From contig JAFIFB010000086.1 in NCBI GenBank assembly GCA_020832285.1, positions 1 to 61,152 of the forward strand: 61,152 nt of DNA. The letters are read 5' to 3'. Both the position numbers and the translations under genes were made by a program. This stretch comes from Balneolaceae bacterium (lineage in GTDB: Bacteria; Bacteroidota; Rhodothermia; Balneolales; Balneolaceae). Below are positions 46,542-54,763 of this stretch, piece by piece; position 1 is the first letter of the stretch, and every line of letters begins with the position of its first letter. The notes below the pieces were generated by a model that ran no database searches, had not been told where the DNA came from, and was given only the letters and a program-made list of their open reading frames with translations.

Positions 46542-46666
46542 CGTAGCGATATTCGATCTTAGCTAAAATTTCCCATTTTGTTTACTGATGGTTAGTTCGC
46601 TTCATGAAAACCATCTTTATTGAATTCCTTTTAGCGATCAACCTATTCGCTTTTTACCTTGTCTGA

Positions 46667-47806
46667 ATGACAAAGGAACTGATCAACATCCGAAAAACAC
46701 TTCATCGCTTTCCCGAACTTTCCGGTAATGAAACCTCGACGGCAGAACGGATTGCGAACGAACTGAATCAGCTTCAACCCGACAATCTCATCACCGGGCT
46801 TGGCGGAACCGGCGTTTTGGCTGCTTTTAATGCAAAAGAAAGCCGTGCTAAAAAAACAATTCTCTTTCGAGCCGAACTTGACGCCATCGCGGTAACTGAG
46901 GAGAGTGAAATTGACCATAAATCCCAAAATAAGGGGATCATGCATGGCTGCGGGCACGACGGACACATGACCATAATTCTGGGACTTGGCAGGTATCTTC
47001 ATAAAAACCCTCCCAAAAATCTGAATGTGCTTCTGCTCTTTCAGCCTGCCGAAGAGACCGGTGAAGGCGCCGCCCTTGTGATGGAAGATTCGCGCTTCTC
47101 CAAACTGAAAATAGATCAGGCTTTTGCCCTTCACAATCTGCCCGGTTACGAAAAAAACAAAATCTTTATCAAAAAAGGGCCATTTGCGTGTGCTTCAACC
47201 GGGGTGGAAATTACGATCAAGGGGCGGTTCAGTCATGCCGCTTATCCCGAAGAGGGACTCAATCCCGCCTTTTGTGTGGCTGACTTGATTCAGAATGCAG
47301 AAAAAAAATTGAACAGATTTCGGGAAAAGGATCCGCTGAACAAGACTGTGCCCACATTCATCCGGATGGGTGAGCCCGCCTACGGTATTAGTCCCGGCGA
47401 GGCGAAAATGGGTTACACTCTTCGATCTGCCACCGATGAAGGATTAGAAAAAGGTCTGCAACTGCTGGAAGAAACGATTGAAGAATCCGCTAAACAATTC
47501 AAAGGAACCATCAAAAAGCGCCGGGTTGAACCGTTTGCCGCAACACTGAACAGTGATGAAGGCGTCAAAATCATTCAGCAGGCAGCAGCATCCATCAATA
47601 CTCCCCTCGAGATAATGGACAGGCCTTTTCCCTGGAGTGAAGATTTCGGTGAGTTCCGCAGGCAGTTCCCGATCACCATTTTCGGTCTGGGTGCCGGGAA
47701 GAAGCACCCTCACCTCCATTTTGAAAAATATGACTTTAATGATGACCTGATTCCGGCCGGGGTTAAAATCTTTTCGGAAATTGTTGAATCTTATTCCGCG
47801 TTGTAG
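46667..47806 (+). CDS. M20D-family amidohydrolase
   Basis: A 379-residue metal-dependent aminoacylase of the hippurate/IAA-amino acid hydrolase group. It starts R-K-T-L-H-R-F-P-E-L-S and contains M-H-G-C-G-H-D-G-H-M with the metal Cys and His, Q-P-A-E-E-T-G-E-G-A, and F-A-L-H-N-L-P. The dimerisation domain is in the middle. The late P-F-P-W-S-E-D-F-G-E-F block replaces the usual S-E-D-F. It releases a free amino acid from N-acyl substrates. It lies between the racemase-like group and alr. Confidence 0.9.
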   Translation: MTKELINIRKTLHRFPELSGNETSTAERIANELNQLQPDNLITGLGGTGVLAAFNAKESRAKKTILFRAELDAIAVTEESEIDHKSQNKGIMHGCGHDGHMTIILGLGRYLHKNPPKNLNVLLLFQPAEETGEGAALVMEDSRFSKLKIDQAFALHNLPGYEKNKIFIKKGPFACASTGVEITIKGRFSHAAYPEEGLNPAFCVADLIQNAEKKLNRFREKDPLNKTVPTFIRMGEPAYGISPGEAKMGYTLRSATDEGLEKGLQLLEETIEESAKQFKGTIKKRRVEPFAATLNSDEGVKIIQQAAASINTPLEIMDRPFPWSEDFGEFRRQFPITIFGLGAGKKHPHLHFEKYDFNDDLIPAGVKIFSEIVESYSAL

Positions 47807-47925
47807 TTTTTTGTGCGGTTTGAGGATTTGATTTATCTAATCAGAAATCATCCCTCTCACCTTTAGTTTTGCTTGTTTTCAAAAATCCCCAACACTTGAG
47901 GAATTGAATCTCAGGTGTTCTAATA

Positions 47926-49116
47926 ATGCATCATAAAAAATTTATGAAAAACCATTTTCTGCAACCTTCCTGCATTGAGTTAGACCGTTCAGCTCTCCGG
48001 CATAATATTCTGTTTCTGAAAAAAAAAGCGAGAAACGGCGTTCGGATTTCTTCCGTCATCAAGGGAAATGCGTATGGACACGGGATCTCTTCGTTTATGC
48101 CGATGGCAGAAGCTGCCGGAATGGATCACTTTTCGGTGTTCAGCGCCAATGAAGCGGATGCAGTCATCCGGTTTGGGCAGAACCCGGAAACAACTGTCAT
48201 GATTATGGGAATGATTCGTGATATTGAGATGGAGTGGGCCATTGAGAATGGTGTGGAGTTTTACCTTTTTGAACATCAGCGGCTTGAAGCTGCTTTCCAA
48301 ACAGCCAGAAAAATGGGGAAACAGGCGAAAATTCATCTTCAAATCGAAACAGGAATGAACCGCACCGGCTTTGATGAACCTGAATGGAAAGCCATCTTTG
48401 AGTACGTCAAAAAGAGCAGTGCTCATCTTCAACTACGAGGAATCTGCACCCACTACGCTGGGGCAGAATCCGTTGCTAATTTCTATCGGATACAGCGACA
48501 AAATGAGCAGCTTCAAAAAGCGGTAAAACTCGCCACAAAAGTCTTTGGGGTGAGGCCTGTGGTTCATGCTTCAAGTTCGGCAGCCTTCCTCACCCATTCT
48601 GACAAACACTACGATATGGTACGTATCGGTATTGCCCAATACGGTTTCTGGCCCAGTATGGAGACATACATGCATCACATCAAAACCGAAAAACTGAAAG
48701 AAGCAGAAGACCCGCTGAAACGGGTTCTTACCTGGAAAAGCGAAGTGATGAGCCTCAAAAAAGTAGAGACCGGAGATTTTATTGGCTATGGCAACGTCTA
48801 CCTGGCCGGAAAAGATATGACCATCGCCACGGTGCCCATTGGTTATACTCACGGTTTCGGTCGAAATCTGACCAACACCGGTTATGTGTTAGTGAATGGC
48901 GTCCGCGCAGGGGTAGTAGGCCTGGTAAACATGAATATGATCACAATCAATGTTTCCGACATCCCGAATGTGAAGAAAGGTGACGAAGTAGTAATGATCG
49001 GCAGACAGGGAGAGGACGAAATTACAGTGGCCTCCTTCGGAGAGATGACCAACAACCTGAACTACGAAGTGCTCACCCGGCTGCCTTCAACGATTCCGCG
49101 GACGGTGGTGGGGTGA
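47926..49116 (+). CDS. alr: Alanine racemase
   Basis: Interconverts L- and D-alanine for peptidoglycan. It is 396 residues: PLP lysine in S-V-I-K-G-N-A-Y-G-H-G, the E-T-G-M-N-R-T-G-F block, and the second catalytic base Tyr in P-I-G-Y-T-H-G-F. Two usual features differ: the consensus G-Y-A-D-G is G-Y-T-H-G, and the C-M-D-Q block is N-M-N-M in G-L-V-N-M-N-M-I-T-I-N-V-S-D. A second in-frame ATG six codons on is an alternative start. Confidence 0.9.
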   Translation: MHHKKFMKNHFLQPSCIELDRSALRHNILFLKKKARNGVRISSVIKGNAYGHGISSFMPMAEAAGMDHFSVFSANEADAVIRFGQNPETTVMIMGMIRDIEMEWAIENGVEFYLFEHQRLEAAFQTARKMGKQAKIHLQIETGMNRTGFDEPEWKAIFEYVKKSSAHLQLRGICTHYAGAESVANFYRIQRQNEQLQKAVKLATKVFGVRPVVHASSSAAFLTHSDKHYDMVRIGIAQYGFWPSMETYMHHIKTEKLKEAEDPLKRVLTWKSEVMSLKKVETGDFIGYGNVYLAGKDMTIATVPIGYTHGFGRNLTNTGYVLVNGVRAGVVGLVNMNMITINVSDIPNVKKGDEVVMIGRQGEDEITVASFGEMTNNLNYEVLTRLPSTIPRTVVG

Positions 49117-49286
49117 GGCGTGGGGACTGCAGATCTGAAAACCATGAAATTTGTGATAGTTTGCTAATAGCGAAATGAGTCGATAGAATTAATTCTTTAT
49201 TTCAAGAAATAAAACCAGTATTACAACTGTGATAAGTTATCAGGCTTCATAAAAGTGCAAAATACTGAATAACTGATGCATCAAAC

Positions 49287-50791
49287 TTACCGGCTCCACT
49301 CATCCGCCATTACCTCTGCCTGTTTCATAACAAGTTCCATAGCAGCTTTCTGCTTATCAGGCGGATACTTGTAACGGCGAAGGGTTCTGCGGACCAATAT
49401 GCGTAGTTTTGCCCGAACACTCTCCCGCTTCTGCCAGTCAACTGTGGTAGAGTTGCGAAGTTTCTTTGTGATCTCAACGGCTATCTTTTTGAGAATGGCA
49501 TCCCCAAGCTCCCGGACAGCACTCTCATTTTCTGCCAATGCATAGTAGAAAGCCACTTCATCTCTGTTCAGCCCCAGTTCACTCTCCTTCTCCATAGCTG
49601 ACCGAAAGTCCTTCAGCAACCAGTGCGTTGTCCAGAAACTGCTTCAGGATGGAGTTCTTCTCTGTTTCCTGCCGCTTTTGATCTACACTGGTGTATTTGT
49701 TGATGATCGTTTTGATCGAGTTAAAAAACGCAATCTCTTTCTCTAATTCCTGAACTTCATCCAGCGTATTGCAGAGCGAATGGGCTTTGTTCAGTGATAA
49801 AATGGTATCCAGGAATCTCTTCTTCCCATCTTCAAGGCTTAGTAAATGGTTTGCGGCTTCGGCAATCAATTCCTGTTTCAGTCTCGGCTCCGAACCCACC
49901 AGCTTTTCAAGTGTGGACCACTGGCTCTTCGCCTTTTCCCGCTCTGAGTCCGAGCCATACTCCTCTACAATTTCCTCCACCCGGTCGCTGAGTTCTTCTA
50001 TTTCACCTTGATTGATATCCAGCTTTGCCAGCCTGCTCAAAAATAACAAAGTGGCGGATGTAGTCGAGCAGCAGTTTAGGCTTAAAAAATCCTTTGATAA
50101 CGGTCTGAAGCTCCAGTTCAAACGCCGGGCGATCGTCTTCATGCTCCACAACTTTCCATGGCATGTACCATTCACTTTTGGCAGTCAATGAGCCGATTCG
50201 GGCCAGGTACCCGTCACTGATTACATTGGCCACATTGTAGATGAACAGATCTGCGATCTCTTCTTTATAGGTTTGAACCTGGTGAAATGCGCTCCACACG
50301 TCCGTGTTTTCATTGTCCGGATTTTTTAGCTCCAGTACAGCAATCGGCAAACCATTGATAAAAAGCACAATGTCAGGCCGGCGGGGTTGTTTGATTCCCA
50401 GAACTGTAAACTGGTTCACAGCAAGAAACTCATTCTTCGAAGGGTCTGAAAAATCGATCAGCCGAATCAGCTCCGATTCCTGATCTTCATCTCCCTGTAT
50501 CTCTACTTCAATGCCATCCACCATGTACCTGTGAAATCTCCGATTACGTTGAACGGGTATCGGATGATCTACGGTTTTCAGTTTATGTACAGCTTCATCC
50601 ACAGCCTCAACTGGTAAGCCCGGATTGATGCGCATGATTGCACACTTCAGCGGATCTTCGAGCAGAACGTCCTTATAGTCGGCACGCATGGGCCGATCGC
50701 TATCGGGCGCAATTTCCGGTCCGGTCTCCGTCTGCCAGCCATTATCGGCAAACCATTCGAGAGCAAGGTTTTCGAGTTGGGTTTCGTTCAT
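49287..50791 (-). pseudogene. hsdR: Type I restriction enzyme R subunit, motor domain deleted and frame broken
   Basis: Three pieces in order. From the ATG at 50791 a frame to 50003 encodes the N-terminal nuclease domain with D..E-L-K (R-P-D-I-V-L-F...L-E-L-K). It runs to L-L-D-Y-I-R-H-F-V-I-F-E, which normally leads into the helicase. Near 50030-50045 the sequence jumps to the C-terminal helical domain (L-A-K-L-D-I-N-Q-G-E-I-E-E-L) in another frame. A second 1-bp frame change near 49600-49615 separates the last 110 residues. About 500 residues of DEAD-box motor are missing compared with a normal HsdR near 1000. Restriction by translocation cannot work, although a nuclease-only fragment might still be made. 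Confidence 0.88.
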
Positions 50792-50938
50792 TCTTTCTAA
50801 TCGTCTGTTTTGCTTAAAGTAACGGAAACAGTAATTAATTTTTGGGATATTTTTTTGTAGTATCTTATATAAAGTATTCTTTTCACAACAGAAAATTATA
50901 GAACCTATATTTTCGTTACTTAACAGAAAGAGAATTGT
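50792..50938. promoter_or_regulatory. Divergent hsdR / Panacea promoter region with an inverted repeat
   Basis: 147 AT-rich bases. AAGTAACG (about 50817-50824) and CGTTACTT (about 50914-50922) form an 8-bp inverted repeat about 90 bases apart, flanking the core. It could be a pair of operator half-sites for toxin-antitoxin autoregulation; that is inference. Confidence 0.3.
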
Positions 50939-51532
50939 ATGGAAATGGATAAATTTCAATTAGCACAGTATATCGCTGCGAAATATCCGAACGAGGTAAG
51001 CCCCATGAAGCTTCAAAAGCTGATTTACTATTGCTATGCCTGGCAATTGGTAGCCGGCAGTAAGAAATTTGATGCTGCCTTTGAGGCCTGGACTCACGGC
51101 CCTGTAGAGCCTGAAATTTATAAGGAATACAAAGATTTTGGGAGAAAACCTGTTTCGGTTTTAAAGGCTCCTGATTTGAATGAACCACTTTTGGATTTCA
51201 TTATGGACAGCTATGCAGTTTATTCTGCAATTGAACTCTCCAAAACGACTCATTTTGAATCCCCCTGGAAAAAATTCAAAGATACCGGAGAAGTGATTCC
51301 TGATGAGGAATTAATTGCTTATTACAGCCAGCAGGTTTTTGCCAAAAATTTTCCATTAGGCCATAGCCCTGTCTATTATCCACCGAAAACTTCCAGTCAT
51401 TATTCCTTCACTTTTGATATGGAGAAAGAGTATGTGCCGGAATTTGCAAGCCTGAATGATTATTTAGAGAGTTTTTCAAAAGAAAAAGAAAGACTGCCGG
51501 GAATCCTGAAAGAATATGGGCTTAAAAATTGA
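50939..51532 (+). CDS. Panacea-domain (SocA/DUF4065-like) antitoxin candidate
   Basis: A 197-residue protein with an N-terminal Panacea domain: F-Q-L-A-Q-Y-I-A, then M-K-L-Q-K-L-I-Y-Y-C-Y-A-W (about residues 23-35), then F-E-A-W-T-H-G-P-V-E-P-E-I-Y (about 47-60), all signature segments. Panacea proteins are the antitoxin halves of modular toxin-antitoxin pairs with many toxin types. The C-terminal 90 residues are unfamiliar and would be the toxin-specific part. Its end overlaps the Fic gene by 17 bases, the arrangement expected of a translationally coupled pair. Confidence 0.85.
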   Translation: MEMDKFQLAQYIAAKYPNEVSPMKLQKLIYYCYAWQLVAGSKKFDAAFEAWTHGPVEPEIYKEYKDFGRKPVSVLKAPDLNEPLLDFIMDSYAVYSAIELSKTTHFESPWKKFKDTGEVIPDEELIAYYSQQVFAKNFPLGHSPVYYPPKTSSHYSFTFDMEKEYVPEFASLNDYLESFSKEKERLPGILKEYGLKN

Positions 51533-52190
51533 TCCGGCCGAATTACAGACAACCAATGATCTGCTAAAAGATTTTGCCGCAGATCCAAACCTGACGGCGG
51601 AAGAGGTCTATCGTACGAGTTGGAGCCGGTTTAATATATTAGAGCAAGTTCCGTTTCATGAAATATTACACAAAAAGTGGATTTTAAGAGTTATTCGCCG
51701 TCCTATTTATGCCGTATTACCCCAAGCCTTCCATAAGTTTATTTACGATGGCTTGTTCACTTTTGCAGGGCGGTACCGGAGTAAGAATGACCCACATGAT
51801 GGCAACATCTATTTTGGACAACAACATGCACAACGAAGAAAGCCAAAATTTACAGGAGATCACCCTGATAATATTAAAGAGGGAATTTTAGAAGCTGTCC
51901 GGTTTTTAAAAAGGAATCCCAAAAACCCCCTTTACAATTCGGCTCGTTTCTATCAGAAATTTGTCAACGTACACCCGTTTTATGATGCTAACGGTCGTAT
52001 TGGACGATTGATCGCCTCCATGTACCTGGCTGATCATGATCTCGTTCTTTCCTGGAGTGAGTTTGATAGCAAAAGTAAGTTTATCAAAAAGTTGAACCGA
52101 TGCCACTTGAATCCTAATGCAGATAATTTTGGGTATTTAGTAAACTATATGAATCAGTTCACATTGACATTTGACGATTTAGAATCCTGA
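51516..52190 (+). CDS. Fic-domain protein, probable toxin
   Basis: A 224-residue Fic protein. The catalytic motif H-P-F-Y-D-A-N-G-R-I-G-R is at residues 153-164 and is complete, so transfer of AMP or another nucleotide to a target protein is expected. No S/T-x-x-x-E-G/N inhibitory motif is visible at either end, so inhibition must come from another protein, most simply the overlapping Panacea gene product. The target is unknown. Start taken at the ATG inside the upstream gene; the alignment with Fic N-termini begins soon after. Confidence 0.88.
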   Translation: MGLKIDPAELQTTNDLLKDFAADPNLTAEEVYRTSWSRFNILEQVPFHEILHKKWILRVIRRPIYAVLPQAFHKFIYDGLFTFAGRYRSKNDPHDGNIYFGQQHAQRRKPKFTGDHPDNIKEGILEAVRFLKRNPKNPLYNSARFYQKFVNVHPFYDANGRIGRLIASMYLADHDLVLSWSEFDSKSKFIKKLNRCHLNPNADNFGYLVNYMNQFTLTFDDLES

Positions 52191-52280
52191 AACCTAAATA
52201 AATTGCGGGAATATATTCAAACTTGAACCCTTGAATACTAAACTCATGCAGAAAGATAAACAGTCCTTTTTGTGGGTTTG

Positions 52281-52348
52281 ATTTCCGTCTGACAGCCGTT
52301 TTCGGCAAACCAATCGAGAGCGAGTTTTTAAAACTGGGTTTCGTTCAT
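52281..52348 (-). pseudogene. Second hsdR 5' end (remnant)
   Basis: From the ATG at 52348 the sequence reads M-N-E-T-Q-F, then a stop, then K-L-A-L-D-W-F-A-E-N-G-C-Q-T-E. This is a diverged copy of the first 22 codons of hsdR at 50791 (MNETQLENLALEWFADNGWQ). It ends at about 52281, after which the sequence is unrelated. It marks a recombination or insertion junction. Confidence 0.75.
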
Positions 52349-52584
52349 GTTTCTATTTCGATATCAAACGACATTTCATTTTGCGCGCTAACAGGTGTAT
52401 ATATATCAACTTCTTCATCTGGAGTAGATAGACCAATAGTCAAAATATACCTTGATTGAATATGTGCAGATTTATTATCAATGGATGGGCGCTTCTGTTG
52501 ACCACCACCCCGGCCAACAGATTGATACGGTTTTGTATTTTTCCTGTTGGAAACTACAATGTGCGGTAAATTGGTTCTTGACAT
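52345..52584 (-). pseudogene. N-terminal fragment of an IetS-like S8 peptidase
   Basis: A 79-codon frame beginning MSRTNLPHIVV, with Y-Q-S-V-G-R-G-G-G near residue 25. The L-P-H-I start and a G-R-G-G-G segment are typical of the N-terminus of the subtilisin-type peptidase that pairs with an AAA ATPase in IetAS systems. It lies 6 bp after such an ATPase gene. The frame stops exactly where the hsdR 5' remnant begins (its TGA overlaps the hsdR ATG), and no catalytic domain follows. A short standalone protein cannot be excluded. Confidence 0.6.
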
Positions 52585-52590
52585 GATGAG

Positions 52591-53547
52591 TTAGTTTTGA
52601 TACATCTGCCGCCGTTCCTCGATTGCTGATTTGAGATGTTCAGATGATATCGTTTGTACCCCTTCCAGTATGCACTGCTTCACGGCGTTGTCACAAGCCA
52701 TTGCAATATCTGCGTGGCTTAGTCCTTGTAGATCCTCTTTTAGAGCTGACAGATCTAATTTATTATCAAAATGAGTTAGTCTCTGCAGAATAAGTTTTTT
52801 CGCCTGTTCAAAATCAGGTTTCCGGTAGGTAAGCACATCATCAAATCTCCGGAATAGTGCCTGATCCAGAATCTCCACCGTATTTGTTGCCGCGATAATC
52901 AAGCTGTCCGATTCGTCCTCTTCGATAAACTGTAAGAAAGAATTAAGTACTCTCCGCATTTCTCCCACTTCATGATCGCGTCCGCGTTGCGCCCCAATCG
53001 CATCAAATTCATCGAAAAGATAAACACCTCGTTCCTCCCGTATCAGATCAAAAACCTGGCGCAATTTGGCACTGGTTTCACCCAGATATCGGGTGATTAG
53101 CCGATCCATCATAACTACATAAAGCGGTAAGTTCAGTTCGTTTGAAATAATCGAAGCCGTCAGTGTCTTCCCTGTACCAGGAGGCCCTGAGAGTAGGATC
53201 TTCTTTCTGTTACGAAGCCCAAAGTCAATAAACTCGTCCTTTCTGTGGTACTCGGAAATGATTCTCTTAATCTTAGTTTGCAGGCTCTCGTCAACAACCA
53301 GTTCGGATAATCGGTGTTTTGGACTTCGCTCAAAGACAAGGTCGGAAAGTTGCCTTTTCTCTGCTGACCGAAGACGGATCGGCTTTTTAGGCTGCTTCAG
53401 AACCAACTCTTTCAGCTCCTTAGCTACTTCGGCATGCCCAAGTTTAGCTTCATGGGCAGCAACCTGAAGCGCAGCCGTCTTAAACGACTCTTCATTCTCT
53501 GAAAAGTGGGCCTTTATCAAGTTTAATATTTGGGATGCTTTTGCCAT
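52591..53547 (-). CDS. AAA ATPase, IetA-like
   Basis: A 318-residue classical AAA protein. After an N-terminal helical region (residues 1-100), Walker A is G-P-P-G-T-G-K-T (121-128), Walker B ends V-Y-L-F-D-E (175-180), sensor 1 is A-A-T-N (about 216) and the R-R-F-D arginine fingers follow. A C-terminal lid has L-S-H-A-D-I-A-M-A. The layout matches the ATPase half of the IetAS antiphage system (ATPase plus S8 peptidase); the fragment right after it supports this. With the peptidase truncated, the module is probably inactive. Confidence 0.8.
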   Translation of the reverse strand: MAKASQILNLIKAHFSENEESFKTAALQVAAHEAKLGHAEVAKELKELVLKQPKKPIRLRSAEKRQLSDLVFERSPKHRLSELVVDESLQTKIKRIISEYHRKDEFIDFGLRNRKKILLSGPPGTGKTLTASIISNELNLPLYVVMMDRLITRYLGETSAKLRQVFDLIREERGVYLFDEFDAIGAQRGRDHEVGEMRRVLNSFLQFIEEDESDSLIIAATNTVEILDQALFRRFDDVLTYRKPDFEQAKKLILQRLTHFDNKLDLSALKEDLQGLSHADIAMACDNAVKQCILEGVQTISSEHLKSAIEERRQMYQN

Positions 53548-53581
53548 GCCAAAAAGGTACTAAATTTTGTTTGATTGTTCC

Positions 53582-53791
53582 TTATCTGTCGAGGGCGAGC
53601 AGGTCGAGACGCTCACGAGTTTCATTAAAACCATCAAACTCTTTTTGAATGATGAGCAACTCCTCTCCAAACATCTCCGGGTTGTGGCAGATCCACTCCT
53701 GCAGATTTTCCCTTTCGCGAAAACCCAGTTTACTAAAGGTTACTTCTTCCAGCGACTCAACGACGTTTTTTTCTTTGTTTATTCTGAACAT
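53582..53791 (-). pseudogene. N-terminal fragment of a DUF4268-type protein
   Basis: A 69-codon frame starting MFRINKEKNVVESLEEVTF and ending R-L-D-L-L-A-L-D-R-stop. It matches the N-terminus of DUF4268/NucS-like proteins, whose next segment is a PD-(D/E)XK nuclease core of the I-E-N-K type. Here the frame stops just before that core and no continuation is seen in the 30 bases before the ATPase gene, so it is a truncated gene. Assignment rests on motif memory. Confidence 0.55.
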
Positions 53792-53811
53792 ATGAAATCA
53801 ATCTTTGTAAA

Positions 53812-54756
53812 TTATTCTTTCCTTTTAATAATGCGCCTTTGAGCAGAAAGCTCTTTGTAACGCTTCTGCATATTCTCCAGATACCAATTCTGATAATACA
53901 CCATATTCAACGGCACATAGTGATTGATCATAATTCTATATACTTCCAAAACCATTGTTAAAGATAACGACACAATAGACTGTGCTTCGAAGGGCTGGCG
54001 GATTGACATTAAATATGTTCCTTCATCACTTTTTCCGAGATTACCGCTGATGATATCCGTTGCATGAACATAATTTGACCAGTACCGATAGAAAATTTCA
54101 TAATATTCACGTTTGTTTAAATGGATTGCCAACTGCTCCAGATCTCTGGGACCGTCATAAAACTCATACCAGTTTGGATTTTTGCGGCCATTTTCCCTGA
54201 GTGTATCCAGCTCCTTGTAAGCTTCTTTATAACCTTCTTTTTTAAAAAGTTCTTTTTTCCAATTAGCCATTTTTTCCAAATCATATCGCCGACCAAAATC
54301 AAGGTCATCAAGTATCGACCCTTTTAGTACACCTCTAAATTGTTTCCCTTGTTGTGTATTCGGATCGAATTTTTTGTATGTCTTAATCTCTCTAAATGCA
54401 TGACAAACCAAAAACGCATACGCTCTTTCCTTCCGATCTTTTTCTAATAAATAATTGATACTCAACAAAGCTTCAAACAACGAACGCAATTGTAATTTAC
54501 ACGGCTCTGCAGATGATTCTTTTATTAGAATGGATACCGCATCCAACAACTCTAAAACATGCCTGAACAACAAGATTAATGGGACTTCTTTATCAGCATT
54601 TCCTTCCAGAGACTCATTGCACCATTTAAAGACTTGTGACCCAAAATTGACTGCTTCCTCAAGGACTTCAGAGAATTTTGTTAACAGTTCAAAGACTTCC
54701 GGCTCTTCTTTCTTCAGATGTCGTGGTACAAACTCATATGCGGGTTCTGTTGGCAT
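53812..54756 (-). CDS. DUF5677-like protein, possible HEPN-fold
   Basis: A 314-residue soluble, helical protein. Its best landmarks are L-R-S-L-F-E-A-L-L-S-I-N-Y-L-L-E (about residues 87-102) and Y-W-S-N-Y-V-H-A-T (about 232-240), the paired segments of the DUF5677 family, where an R..E and an S/N..H pair form a HEPN-like site. HEPN proteins in defence loci are often RNases. It is the third gene of a same-strand group, 7 bp after the DUF3800 gene, so the two are coupled. Its biochemical role is unproved. Confidence 0.65.
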   Translation of the reverse strand: MPTEPAYEFVPRHLKKEEPEVFELLTKFSEVLEEAVNFGSQVFKWCNESLEGNADKEVPLILLFRHVLELLDAVSILIKESSAEPCKLQLRSLFEALLSINYLLEKDRKERAYAFLVCHAFREIKTYKKFDPNTQQGKQFRGVLKGSILDDLDFGRRYDLEKMANWKKELFKKEGYKEAYKELDTLRENGRKNPNWYEFYDGPRDLEQLAIHLNKREYYEIFYRYWSNYVHATDIISGNLGKSDEGTYLMSIRQPFEAQSIVSLSLTMVLEVYRIMINHYVPLNMVYYQNWYLENMQKRYKELSAQRRIIKRKE

Positions 54757-54763
54757 TTAATTT

